Source of the DNA: JAUZQZ01 sp964624255 | GTDB lineage: Bacteria > Pseudomonadota > Zetaproteobacteria > Mariprofundales > Mariprofundaceae | Reading direction: 5' to 3' | DNA: 18,240 nucleotides | Assembly (NCBI GenBank): GCA_964624255.1 | Contig: CAZUWV010000025.1 | Span: forward strand, 1 to 18,240 | Made by a program: the position numbers and the translations under genes | Shown: positions 1 to 7,025 of the stretch, one piece after another | Layout of the letters: the number at the start of each line of letters is the position of its first letter | Numbering within the stretch: the first letter of the stretch is position 1 | Notes under the pieces: generated by a model | What the model was told of the DNA's origin: nothing | The model's database searches: none | What the model saw: only the letters and a program-made list of their open reading frames with translations

Positions 1-842
1 TCTTCCGGCATATTCGGATGTCCGAGCCGCGCCATAGCCTGAACAAGCGCACCAGACAAAAGCCCGTCACGGCGCAGTTCAGCCACGCTGTGACTACCAC
101 TGCGCTTGGATAACTTAGCGCCATCTGACCCCAGCAAGAGGCCATGATGCAGGTACACAGGCGGTTTATATCCCAACTGTTGCAGTAGCCAGACCTGGTA
201 GGCCGAATTGGTCAAATGGTCGTCGCCGCGCAGCGTATGCGTAATACCGTCCAGTGCATCATCCACGGCATTGGGCAGCAAAAAGGTGAAAGAACCGTCA
301 GACCGAACCGCAACAGGGTCATCAAGATCGCGCAACGCAAAGCTGATATCACCGCGTAGCGCATCCCCCACCGTGATATACCCCTCCACATCATGTACGC
401 GCAAGCGCCAGACGAATGGCTCGGTCGTTGCTCTGTGTTGCGCCTCGTCAGCGGACACATACCGGCAATGCCCTGCATAACGGGGCGGCAGACCGCGCGA
501 TGCGGCCAGTTTTCGGTCCAGACTCAATTTTGCTTCCGAACAGAAACAGCGGTAAGCCAACCCCGTGCCAGCCAGGCTGGTCAGTGCCTCGGCGTGTCTG
601 GCAGCATGCTGCGACTGGAACAATGTGTCACCGTCCCAATCCAGCCCAAGCCATCTGAGATCATCCTGGATGGCATCAATGTGCTGCTGCCCGGAACGCT
701 CTTGGTCGGTATCTTCAAAACGCAGCAAAAATCGGCCACCATACTTCCTGGCATACAACCAGTTCAGCAGTGCCGTGCGGACATTGCCCAGATGCAGTAG
801 CCCGGTCGGTGATGGCGCAAAGCGGGTGACAATCCTGGTCAC
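1..842 (-). CDS. gltX: Glutamyl-tRNA synthetase, N-terminal catalytic part (partial, runs off left edge)
   Basis: Class I aminoacyl-tRNA synthetase that charges tRNA with glutamate in the cytoplasm. About 280 codons are open from a GTG at 842 to the window edge. The start region reads TRFAPSPTGLLHLGN, with HLGN as the HIGH-type ATP-binding motif near residue 17. FEDTD follows near residue 43, then CFC plus a later HCR resembling the zinc-binding insert, then LRGDDHLTN and a KLSKR motif (KMSKS class) near residue 245. The text after KLSKR follows the GltX pattern (HSVAELRRDG..ARLGH). The C-terminal anticodon-binding part lies outside the window, so length cannot separate a full GluRS from a short GluQ-RS. 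The GTG overlaps the ftsB stop as GTGA, with AAGGGG upstream, which fixes the start and implies translational coupling. Some bacteria carry two GluRS paralogues and this could be either one. Confidence 0.88.
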   Translation of the reverse strand, partial: MTRIVTRFAPSPTGLLHLGNVRTALLNWLYARKYGGRFLLRFEDTDQERSGQQHIDAIQDDLRWLGLDWDGDTLFQSQHAARHAEALTSLAGTGLAYRCFCSEAKLSLDRKLAASRGLPPRYAGHCRYVSADEAQHRATTEPFVWRLRVHDVEGYITVGDALRGDISFALRDLDDPVAVRSDGSFTFLLPNAVDDALDGITHTLRGDDHLTNSAYQVWLLQQLGYKPPVYLHHGLLLGSDGAKLSKRSGSHSVAELRRDGLLSGALVQAMARLGHPNMPE

Positions 843-1177
843 TGCTTTCCCCTTAAAGGTGGTGTCTTTTCCTCGCTCATATTCTCCTTGCCGCCGCCGC
901 CCGATGATTTGGGTATAATCACCATAAACTCATCCGGGTGTACATAGCCCAGTTCCTGATGTATATATTTTTCAAGGGTTTCAGGGTCATGTCGCAGGCG
1001 TAACACTTTCCTCGCCAGCTTCCCTCTTTGCTGCCGCAGCCTGACCGCCTCGGATTTCAGCGCTTCAACACGCTGCTTTTCATGATGGTAAATGAGGTAA
1101 CCATGGCCGGACCATATCAGGTTCCACATCATCCATGCGATCAGAAAACAGGCCACCCCCCAAACAAACCAGCGCAC
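839..1177 (-). CDS. ftsB: Cell division protein FtsB (DivIC family)
   Basis: Small bitopic inner-membrane protein of the FtsQ-FtsB-FtsL divisome subcomplex. The 112-residue product has one N-terminal hydrophobic segment (about residues 3-25). A coiled-coil stretch rich in Leu, Glu, Lys and Arg follows (about 30-65), then the family signature DPETLEKYIHQELGYVHPDE around 64-83. The tail is polar and Gly/Lys-rich. E. coli FtsB is about 103 residues, so the length fits. The start is a GTG: an in-frame TAG lies six codons upstream, leaving no earlier ATG, GTG or TTG. It sits 85 bases after eno and overlaps the synthetase gene by 4 bases (GTGA), in the eno-ftsB order usual for proteobacteria. No recognisable signal was seen in the 85-base gap. 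Confidence 0.9.
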   Translation of the reverse strand: MRWFVWGVACFLIAWMMWNLIWSGHGYLIYHHEKQRVEALKSEAVRLRQQRGKLARKVLRLRHDPETLEKYIHQELGYVHPDEFMVIIPKSSGGGGKENMSEEKTPPLRGKQ

Positions 1178-1262
1178 ACCCTTTTTCAGCCTCTACCCCC
1201 CTGGCCTGAACCAGTAGCCTGCCCTTTGCACATAACGAGTTCTTAAGCATTTACGCAAGAAT

Positions 1263-2537
1263 TTAGACCGAAAAAATATCGCGCCCGGCATACCGGGCCT
1301 GGCTACCAAGCTCCTCCTCGATACGTAGGAGTTGGTTATACTTGGCCAATCGATCCGAACGTGAGGCCGATCCAGACTTGATCTGGCCACAGCCCAAGGC
1401 TACAACCAGATCGGCAATGGTAGCATCTTCGGTCTCGCCCGAACGATGCGACATCAGACAACGGTAACCAGCCTTCATGGCCATATCGACGGCTTCGCGT
1501 GTTTCAGTCAGCGTACCGATTTGGTTCACCTTCACCAACAGCGCATTGGCCACGCCCTTGTCGATACCTTCTTGCAAAATTTTCGGGTTGGTGACGAAAA
1601 TATCGTCTCCCACCAGCTCCATTCCACCGCCCATGCGATCTGTCATCTTCTTCCAGCCATCCCAGTCGTTCTCAGCCAAACCATCCTCGATGAAAATAAT
1701 CGGGTATTGCCTAACCCACGCACCTAAAAAATCGATCATACCCTCGGAATCCAGTTTTTTCCCTTCACCCTTCAGATCGTAGATACCATCGGTATAAAAC
1801 TCGGAGGATGCGGGGTCAAGGCCGATGAACACATCGCTACCCGCCTTTAGGCCCGTCTCCTCAACAGCTTCCAGGATAGCATCCAGCGCCGCCACATTGG
1901 ATGGTAATGATGGAGCAAACCCTCCTTCATCTCCTACCGCTGTATTATAACCCTTTCCCTTGAGCACGGATTTTAGCGCGTGGAATACCTCCACACCCAT
2001 TTCGAGTGCCTGGGAAAAACGTTCCGCACCCGCAGGAACAATCATATATTCCTGGAAATCGACGTTATTATCTGCATGCACGCCACCGTTCAGCACGTTC
2101 ATGCACGGTACAGGCAATAGATTCGCATTATCTCCGCCAAGATAGCGGAACAGGGGTTTTTTCTCTTCGGCTGCCTGTGCCTTGGCCGCTGCCATGGAAA
2201 TACCGAGAATCGCATTCGCGCCTAGTCGGCTCTTGTTGGGCGTGCCATCCAATTCGATCATGGCTCGGTCCAGGCGGGTTTGATCCGACGCCTCCATACC
2301 CTTCACCGTACCGAAAAGTTCGCCGTTAACATGAGACAGAGCCTTATGCACACCTTTACCGCTCAGGCGATTTCCACCATCGCGCAACTCGACAGCCTCG
2401 CGCGTGCCAGTCGAGGCACCACTGGGAACTCCGGCACGTCCGAATGCACCGGAGGCCAGAGTAACATCCACCTCCACCGTTGGGTTACCCCGCGAATCGA
2501 AAATTTCACGCCCATGAACTGTTATGATTTCACTCAC
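1263..2537 (-). CDS. eno: Enolase (phosphopyruvate hydratase)
   Basis: Converts 2-phosphoglycerate to phosphoenolpyruvate in glycolysis; cytoplasmic, and in many proteobacteria also a scaffold of the RNA degradosome. The product is 424 residues, usual for the family. Visible hallmarks are GREIFDSRGNPTVEV at the N-terminus, MNVLNGGVHADNN, the metal-ligand region GDDIFVTN, LLVKVNQIGT with the catalytic lysine, and SHRSGETEDATIADLVV near the C-terminus. The frame stays open upstream to 2585, but GTG at 2537 is preferred: AAGGAG sits six bases before it and the sequence from there matches the normal enolase start (MSEIITVHGREI). The 90-base gap to kdsA holds a perfect inverted repeat, described separately. 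Confidence 0.97.
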   Translation of the reverse strand: MSEIITVHGREIFDSRGNPTVEVDVTLASGAFGRAGVPSGASTGTREAVELRDGGNRLSGKGVHKALSHVNGELFGTVKGMEASDQTRLDRAMIELDGTPNKSRLGANAILGISMAAAKAQAAEEKKPLFRYLGGDNANLLPVPCMNVLNGGVHADNNVDFQEYMIVPAGAERFSQALEMGVEVFHALKSVLKGKGYNTAVGDEGGFAPSLPSNVAALDAILEAVEETGLKAGSDVFIGLDPASSEFYTDGIYDLKGEGKKLDSEGMIDFLGAWVRQYPIIFIEDGLAENDWDGWKKMTDRMGGGMELVGDDIFVTNPKILQEGIDKGVANALLVKVNQIGTLTETREAVDMAMKAGYRCLMSHRSGETEDATIADLVVALGCGQIKSGSASRSDRLAKYNQLLRIEEELGSQARYAGRDIFSV

Positions 2538-2543
2538 ATTCTG

Positions 2544-2549
2544 CTCCTT
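2544..2549 (-). promoter_or_regulatory. Ribosome binding site that decides the eno start
   Basis: AAGGAG on the minus strand, six bases before the GTG at 2537. It supports the GTG over an upstream in-frame start at 2585, which would put 16 foreign residues before the conserved enolase N-terminus and would lie inside the inverted repeat. Confidence 0.75.
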
Positions 2550-2568
2550 AAACACAACGTATTTATCA

Positions 2569-2623
2569 CAAAGATACGAAGACATAAAGTAAATCTCATA
2601 TCCTATATGTCTTCGTATCTTTG
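2569..2623 (-). repeat. Perfect 18-bp inverted repeat in the kdsA-eno gap
   Basis: Arm CAAAGATACGAAGACATA at 2569-2586 is matched exactly by its complement at 2606-2623, with a 19-base loop. It begins about 5 bases after the kdsA stop (minus-strand direction) and ends about 20 bases before the eno ribosome binding site. The stem is AT-rich and no T-run follows, so it does not look like an ordinary intrinsic terminator. It may be an RNA processing or stability hairpin within the operon transcript, or a small mobile or regulatory palindrome. The structure is directly visible; the role is inference. Confidence 0.85.
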
Positions 2624-2627
2624 CCGC

Positions 2628-3458
2628 TCAAGTCTTCTTTACGATATCATCCAACCGTTTCAACACCTCCAGCAAGCCCCCCAGGTCACCAAGGTTCAGC
2701 GAATTCGGCCCATCGGACAAGGCCTGGTCGGGGTCTGGATGTACTTCCATGAACAGTCCTGCCACACCGGTTGCGACGGCGGCACGCGCCAACCCAGGCA
2801 CAAAGTCCCGGTTGCCACCTGTTGCACCACCCAAACCACCGGGCTGCTGTACGGAATGGGTGGCATCATACACCAATGGCGCACCAAATGTGCGCATTAC
2901 CAATAACGAGCGCATATCGGATACAAGGTTATTGTACCCAAAACAGACACCTCGTTCACACAACATGATGTCCTGATTCCCGGCCGCCAATGCTTTCTCC
3001 AGCACATATTCCATATCCCATGGTGCAAGAAATTGTCCTTTTTTGATATTCACAGGCTTGCCCGCGCTGGCAACAGTCTCGATAAAACTTGTCTGCCGAC
3101 ACAAGAATGCTGGTGTCTGAAGAATATCCACCACTTCGGCGACTGCCGACACCTGGTGTACCTCATGTACATCGGTGATAACAGGTAGACCCAGCTCATC
3201 CTTCACCCGTTGCAGGATACGCAAACCTTCTGCCATACCGGGGCCACGAAAAGCATCCTTGCTGGTACGATTGGCCTTGTCAAAACTCGACTTAAATACC
3301 AAAGGCACACCGCACCGATCCGCAATCCTGGCTATCGCCGCGGCTGTCCTCAGTGTAAAATCTTCACCCTCGATGACACATGGTCCGGCCAGCAGCACGA
3401 ACGGCTTATGGTTGGCGATACATATACCATCGCCAACGACGACCTCCCTCTGCCTCAC
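2628..3458 (-). CDS. kdsA: 3-deoxy-8-phosphooctulonate (KDO8P) synthase
   Basis: Condenses phosphoenolpyruvate with arabinose 5-phosphate to make KDO8P, the precursor of KDO in LPS core/lipid A; cytoplasmic. The product is 276 residues (E. coli 284). Family features in order: FVLLAGPCVIEGED, KSSFDKANRTS, FRGPGMAEGL, ITDVHE, FLCRQTSFIETVA, NIKKGQF, DATHSVQQPGG and EVHPDPDQALSDGPNSL. The GTG start at 3458 overlaps the pyrG TGA as GTGA, and the first residues (MRQREVVVGD) resemble the usual KdsA N-terminus, so the longer open frame reaching back into pyrG is not used. The ribosome binding site is weak, consistent with translational coupling to pyrG. The pyrG-kdsA-eno order is typical of proteobacteria. 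Confidence 0.97.
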   Translation of the reverse strand: MRQREVVVGDGICIANHKPFVLLAGPCVIEGEDFTLRTAAAIARIADRCGVPLVFKSSFDKANRTSKDAFRGPGMAEGLRILQRVKDELGLPVITDVHEVHQVSAVAEVVDILQTPAFLCRQTSFIETVASAGKPVNIKKGQFLAPWDMEYVLEKALAAGNQDIMLCERGVCFGYNNLVSDMRSLLVMRTFGAPLVYDATHSVQQPGGLGGATGGNRDFVPGLARAAVATGVAGLFMEVHPDPDQALSDGPNSLNLGDLGGLLEVLKRLDDIVKKT

Positions 3459-5089
3459 GACATGGCCCGCTCTCTGCTGGCACCAACGAAAGCAGAAAAC
3501 AAAGGATGCGGTGCATACGGGCGCGATAAAAACTCCGGATGAAACTGACAGGCGACAAACCACGGATGGTTTTTCACCTCAACAATCTCCACCAGCGAAT
3601 AATCGGGCAGTGTACCCGACACGATCAGGCCAGCCGCTTCCAACTGCTCGCGATAGGTATTGTTGAATTCATAACGATGGCGATGACGTTCGCGGATCTC
3701 ACTTCGCCCGTATGCAGCATGCGTATGTGTTCCCTCAATGATACGGCAAGGGTAGCCACCGAGGCGCATGGTTCCGCCGAGGTCGCCATCAGTACTGCGG
3801 TGAACACGGGCGCCCTCCTGTTCCCATTCGGTCATCAATGCAATCACCGGATGCTCGGCCCGCTCGTTAAACTCGCTACTTACCGCATTGGCAATACCCG
3901 CGACATGACGCGAAAACTCGACCACAGCCAGTTGCATGCCGAGACAAATACCCAGATATGGCACACCGTGTTCACGCGCATAACGAATCGCAGCGATTTT
4001 ACCTTCCGTGCCGCGCTGGCCGAACCCGCCGGGTACCAGAATACCATCTATTCCCGCCAGACCGTCAGCGCCCTGATCCTCCAGCGATTCGGCATCGACA
4101 TACTCGATCCTGACCCGCACTCCGTTGGCCATACCGCCATGTACCAGCGCCTCGTTCACGGACTTGTAAGCGTCAGCCAGTTCAATATATTTTCCGACCA
4201 TGGCAATACGGATTTCTTGCTTTGGCTCACGAATTTTGCGGCAGATATCTTCCCATCCCGTCAGGTCCGGCTCGGGGCCATCCATACAAAAATGTCCCAG
4301 CACAACGGAACTCAAACCACCTTCGCGTAGTTTCAGTGGTACACCGTAAATGGTATCCACGTCCGGCGCATCAATAACCGACGCCTTGTCCACGTTACAG
4401 AACAACGCGATTTTATCCTTTTGTCCCTGTGGAATGGGATGTTCTGAGCGGCACAGGAGCACATCGGGCTGGATACCGATCTCGCGTAGTTTTTGTACCG
4501 AATGCTGGGTTGGCTTTGATTTTATTTCACCTGCCGAAGCAATGTAAGGCAACAAAGTCAAATGGATATAAACGGTATTCTTCCTGCCAAGATCAAAGCG
4601 CAACTGACGAATCGCTTCCAGAAACGGCTGTGATTCGATATCGCCAACGGTTCCCCCGATCTCGACCAGTGCAATATCCACATCGTCAGACCTGAGTGAC
4701 AAAATAGCATTTTTAATCGCATCGGTGATATGCGGAATTACCTGTACCGTCGCGCCCAGATAATCACCACGCCGTTCACGCCGGATCACCGACTCATAAA
4801 TGCGGCCGGTGGTAAAATTGGAATGTTTCGACATTGTAGCGTGCGTAAAACGCTCGTAATGGCCCAAATCGAGGTCGGTTTCGGCCCCGTCATCGGTGAC
4901 GAAAACCTCACCATGCTGGAAGGGACTCATCGTACCGGGATCAACATTGATGTAGGGATCAAGTTTTTGCATCGTGACCTTCAGGCCACGCGCTTCGAAC
5001 AGTGCGGCAAGGCTGGCCGCAGCAATACCCTTTCCAAGCGAAGAAACGACGCCGCCAGTGACGAAAACGAAACGTGTTTGCTTACTCAT
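3455..5089 (-). CDS. pyrG: CTP synthase
   Basis: Makes CTP from UTP using ATP and glutamine, the last step of pyrimidine nucleotide synthesis; a cytoplasmic tetramer. The product is 544 residues (E. coli 545). The N-terminal amidoligase domain starts FVTGGVVSSLGKGIAAASL with its P-loop, followed by KLDPYINVDPGTMSPFQHGE and the DGAETDLDLGHYERF region. The C-terminal class I glutamine amidotransferase domain has the oxyanion GGFGQRG, the nucleophile elbow GICLGMQ (Cys about residue 380) and the His-Glu pair in QFHPEFLSRP. It starts with ATG at 5089 and is the first gene of the packed minus-strand run. The Shine-Dalgarno sequence is poor. The 200-base upstream gap holds a 77-bp miniature element and a short region where the promoter must lie. 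Confidence 0.98.
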   Translation of the reverse strand: MSKQTRFVFVTGGVVSSLGKGIAAASLAALFEARGLKVTMQKLDPYINVDPGTMSPFQHGEVFVTDDGAETDLDLGHYERFTHATMSKHSNFTTGRIYESVIRRERRGDYLGATVQVIPHITDAIKNAILSLRSDDVDIALVEIGGTVGDIESQPFLEAIRQLRFDLGRKNTVYIHLTLLPYIASAGEIKSKPTQHSVQKLREIGIQPDVLLCRSEHPIPQGQKDKIALFCNVDKASVIDAPDVDTIYGVPLKLREGGLSSVVLGHFCMDGPEPDLTGWEDICRKIREPKQEIRIAMVGKYIELADAYKSVNEALVHGGMANGVRVRIEYVDAESLEDQGADGLAGIDGILVPGGFGQRGTEGKIAAIRYAREHGVPYLGICLGMQLAVVEFSRHVAGIANAVSSEFNERAEHPVIALMTEWEQEGARVHRSTDGDLGGTMRLGGYPCRIIEGTHTHAAYGRSEIRERHRHRYEFNNTYREQLEAAGLIVSGTLPDYSLVEIVEVKNHPWFVACQFHPEFLSRPYAPHPLFSAFVGASRERAMS

Positions 5090-5221
5090 GGGCGGGCCGG
5101 GACGTTAGCAGAAGGTCCACGCATACACCACAGACGATCTGCCCCGTGGCCGATATTGGCGTACAGTGCAAGATGCGATTCAACATTTGATCATATCCTT
5201 TATAAAAAAAATCAATCACTG
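5090..5221 (-). promoter_or_regulatory. Probable pyrG operon leader/promoter region
   Basis: 132 bases between the pyrG start and the family A element. On the minus strand the distal part is AT-rich, with a run of eight T, ATAAAGG, and a TATGAT (5195-5190) that could be a -10 box. The best -35-like TTGATT is only about 14 bases upstream, so no sigma-70 promoter is assigned firmly. The T-run would have followed the FKBP stop directly before the element inserted, so it may belong to an old terminator. The region nearer pyrG is GC-rich with no clear hairpin. Confidence 0.3.
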
Positions 5222-5298
5222 GAGCCGATTGCAAAACTCTGGGTGGGTGAGGCCAATGTGGGGAAGTCGATCACCGCTCACGCGCTTTGCAATGGCTC
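5222..5298 (-). mobile_element. Family A miniature element, 77-bp internally deleted copy, target duplication ACTG
   Basis: The ends are GAGCCGATTGCAAAACTC and, inverted, GAGCCATTGCAAAGCGC, flanked on both sides by ACTG (5218-5221 and 5299-5302), a 4-bp target duplication. Read on the minus strand it aligns with the 161-bp copy at 6682-6842 but lacks about 84 internal bases. It carries no coding capacity. It lies immediately after the FKBP gene, whose TGA (5297-5299) spans the element boundary. The flanking duplication copy restores TGA in the same place if the element is removed, so the FKBP product is not changed. Confidence 0.8.
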
Positions 5299-6094
5299 AC
5301 TGCTTAAAGCGGGGGCTTTCAATTGCCAACAGGTCAATGTCGTAAACCAGCGCGACACCAGGCTCAATCTTTTTGCCTGATCCACGTTTACCATAAGCCA
5401 GTTTGGCGGGGATAAAGAAACGATAGCGGCTCCCGACCGTCATCAGTTCAAAAGCCTCTCCCAGACCGCTAATAACACCCCCCACGGGTAATACTACGGA
5501 ACGCCCTTTTTTATAAGTGCTGTAAAATTCGGTCCCATTGGTCGAGCGGCCACTATACTGTACGCGTACAACATCTGAAGGTCCGGGGTGCGGACCATAT
5601 CCCTTGCGCAGGATAAGGTACTGTAATCCGCCCGATGTCGTAATCACCCCCTCCTTTTTTCTGTTCTTACTTAGAAACAACCTGGCTTCTGCCTGATTTT
5701 TTTTCATCAGTAATTGGCGCTTCTTCGCATAGAAGCGTTTCCGAAATTTTCCGGCCACCTCTGGCGAGAGGAGCGGTTTCCCGCCCTGAAGAGTGTCCTT
5801 CAACCCCAAAATGAAGTGGTCCACATCTATTTTCATATGACCCTGTTTAAGCGAATCTCCAACCTGCATGCCGAAGGCGTAACTCAACTTCTCTGTCAAA
5901 TTCTTCAGCATCATTTCCGATGATTTTCTTTCCCCTGTACGATTCGCGATATTCTTATGAGCTGGCGAGCGTTCCACACCGCTGGCGCCTGCGGCCATCG
6001 GAGCACCCAAAACCAGCAACCCAACCCATAGGGCCAATTGCAAACCACACGGGCGGCGATGATCTCTCTGCGAAAATATCGTCTTTTTCCTCAT
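5297..6094 (-). CDS. Periplasmic FKBP-type peptidyl-prolyl isomerase (FkpA/Mip-like)
   Basis: A 265-residue exported prolyl isomerase/chaperone. The N-terminus is basic followed by a hydrophobic core (about residues 18-36) and an AGA-type cleavage site near 37, a Sec signal peptide. Residues about 66-115 match the Mip/FkpA dimerisation domain (KLSYAFGMQVGDSLK). A helical Lys/Arg-rich linker follows to about 150. The FKBP domain is about 151-259 (GGLQYLILRKGYG, VRVQYSG, FFIPAKLAYGKRG, DIDLLAI). The ATG is preceded by AAGGGGGG. Odd points: the catalytic-pocket Asp after the conserved Phe (FKBP12 D37) is Tyr191, and the pocket Trp (W59) is Leu211. Catalysis may therefore be weak and the protein may act mainly as a chaperone (inference). 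Confidence 0.88.
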   Translation of the reverse strand: MRKKTIFSQRDHRRPCGLQLALWVGLLVLGAPMAAGASGVERSPAHKNIANRTGERKSSEMMLKNLTEKLSYAFGMQVGDSLKQGHMKIDVDHFILGLKDTLQGGKPLLSPEVAGKFRKRFYAKKRQLLMKKNQAEARLFLSKNRKKEGVITTSGGLQYLILRKGYGPHPGPSDVVRVQYSGRSTNGTEFYSTYKKGRSVVLPVGGVISGLGEAFELMTVGSRYRFFIPAKLAYGKRGSGKKIEPGVALVYDIDLLAIESPRFKQ

Positions 6095-6147
6095 TTCAAC
6101 CCCCCTTCATCAACATCAAAAACCAAAAGGTCCGGTCGGTGAACTAG

Positions 6148-6307
6148 CCTGGACTATTCATAAATGCTGCCACGCCCTTACTTGTTCCTTTGCTCGCGCC
6201 GAACCCCTCGTCGGCCGTCCGTATGCGCGCTCACGGCCTCCTTCCTCGGAATCCGTTGCAAACAAAGGTCCGGCGCAATCATCACGGCGATTTATGAATA
6301 GTCCAAG
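6148..6307. mobile_element. Family B miniature inverted-repeat element, 160 bp, CTAG flanks
   Basis: The left end CCTGGACTATTCATAAAT (6148-6165) and the inverted right end (6290-6307) match at 17 of 18 bases. CTAG lies on both sides (6144-6147 and 6308-6311), fitting a 4-bp target duplication. It contains no open frame of note. About 80 bases from its left end recur, inverted, at 14612-14693. The ends recall IS1380-type insertion sequences, but this is from memory and not checked. It fills most of the region upstream of the FKBP gene. Confidence 0.75.
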
Positions 6308-6319
6308 CTAGTCGCTGAT

Positions 6320-6407
6320 GAGCCAATTGCAAAACTCTGGATGGATGAGCGGCAATCCCACGTTGAGTCCATTTTCGGGATGGAACGAATGCATGGTGGT
6401 TCCATGG
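6320..6407 (-). mobile_element. Family A element, truncated copy
   Basis: Starts with GAGCCAATTGCAAAACTC and matches the right half of the 161-bp copy at 6682-6842 in inverted orientation, through the CCATGG near 6403-6407, where similarity stops. The other terminal repeat is absent and no target duplication can be paired. It lies 12 bases from the family B element. Confidence 0.7.
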
Positions 6408-6681
6408 ACCAAAACCCCAGCTCGGACGAAAAAGCCACAAACTCGGCATACCACTGTTGATCGAAAGCCCATATTAATCGTTCCGAAAGTCCGTTCGCAC
6501 CAAAGAGCCTAGTAATACTGATTTTCTCATGGAATTACTGAAATTACTTTCAGAACGATTAATGCCTCGAAAAATCACGCCAACACCCAACCCATCGTTA
6601 ACCAGGAGCCTGTCGGACTTATGGGAAATCTACTACGCGGCAGGAAAGTAGCCTAAAATATTCTTATTTTTCGTTACATGG
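6408..6681. other. Non-coding or degenerate DNA between element copies
   Basis: No gene with a credible start was found. On the minus strand about 40 codons are open from roughly 6531 to 6408, reading protein-like text such as AFDQQWYAEFVAFSSELGFW. They continue into the truncated element, so this may be a relic of a gene or of the parent element. An imperfect inverted repeat (6473-6490 against 6546-6563, 17 of 18) sits in the middle. GAGCCTGTCGGACTTA near 6607 looks like another transposon-end type but has no partner here. Confidence 0.4.
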
Positions 6682-6842
6682 GGGCCCCTTGCAAAACTCG
6701 TGAGCGGCGATCGGCTTCCCCACTTTGGCCCATTTCCGTGCTGAAATTTCGCTCCATGGAACCACCATGCACCTCATTCCATCCCGAAAATGGGCTCAAC
6801 GTGGGATTGCCGCTCATCCACCCAGAGTTTTGCAAGAGGCTC
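6682..6842 (+). mobile_element. Family A miniature element, 161-bp complete copy, target duplication ATGG
   Basis: The left end GGGCCCCTTGCAAAACTC and the inverted right end GAGCCTCTTGCAAAACTC agree at 16 of 18 positions. ATGG is present immediately outside both ends (6678-6681 and 6843-6846), a 4-bp target duplication. No transposase is encoded. This copy is a good reference for the family because both ends and both flanks are intact. Confidence 0.82.
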
Positions 6843-7025
6843 ATGGGTTACCACCATGCGCCTCAAAATCATGCTGCTTTGATCTCGCTTTCTCGCCTGA
6901 TCGCGACGATCTCCATAAACCCGACAAATGCTCAAATCTTCAAAGTCGGGGGTGGCCAGGCTATGGTGAAATGTAGCCGGAAATAACCTTGATATCAAGA
7001 TTTAGCCCTCCTCCCCGGAATGCCA
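6843..7025. other. Intergenic region after the ABC permease gene
   Basis: 183 bases downstream of the permease stop. A minus-strand frame is open (reading ATPDFEDLSICRVYGDRRDQ) but it runs into the adjacent element and has no supported start; it may be a relic of mobile DNA. A weak hairpin CCCGAC/GTCGGG (6920-6925 and 6945-6950) is visible. No terminator with a T-run was found. Confidence 0.35.

Noticed and set aside
2569..2623. Reading the kdsA-eno palindrome as an intrinsic terminator
   Set aside because: AT-rich stem, 19-base loop, no following T-run, and it lies inside a co-directional operon.
3539..4330. 263-codon plus-strand open frame
   Set aside because: Antisense to pyrG and without protein-like motifs; a shadow frame.
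6774..6998. 74-codon minus-strand frame across the family A element
   Set aside because: Half of it is element sequence and there is no start signal or conserved motif; at most a relic.
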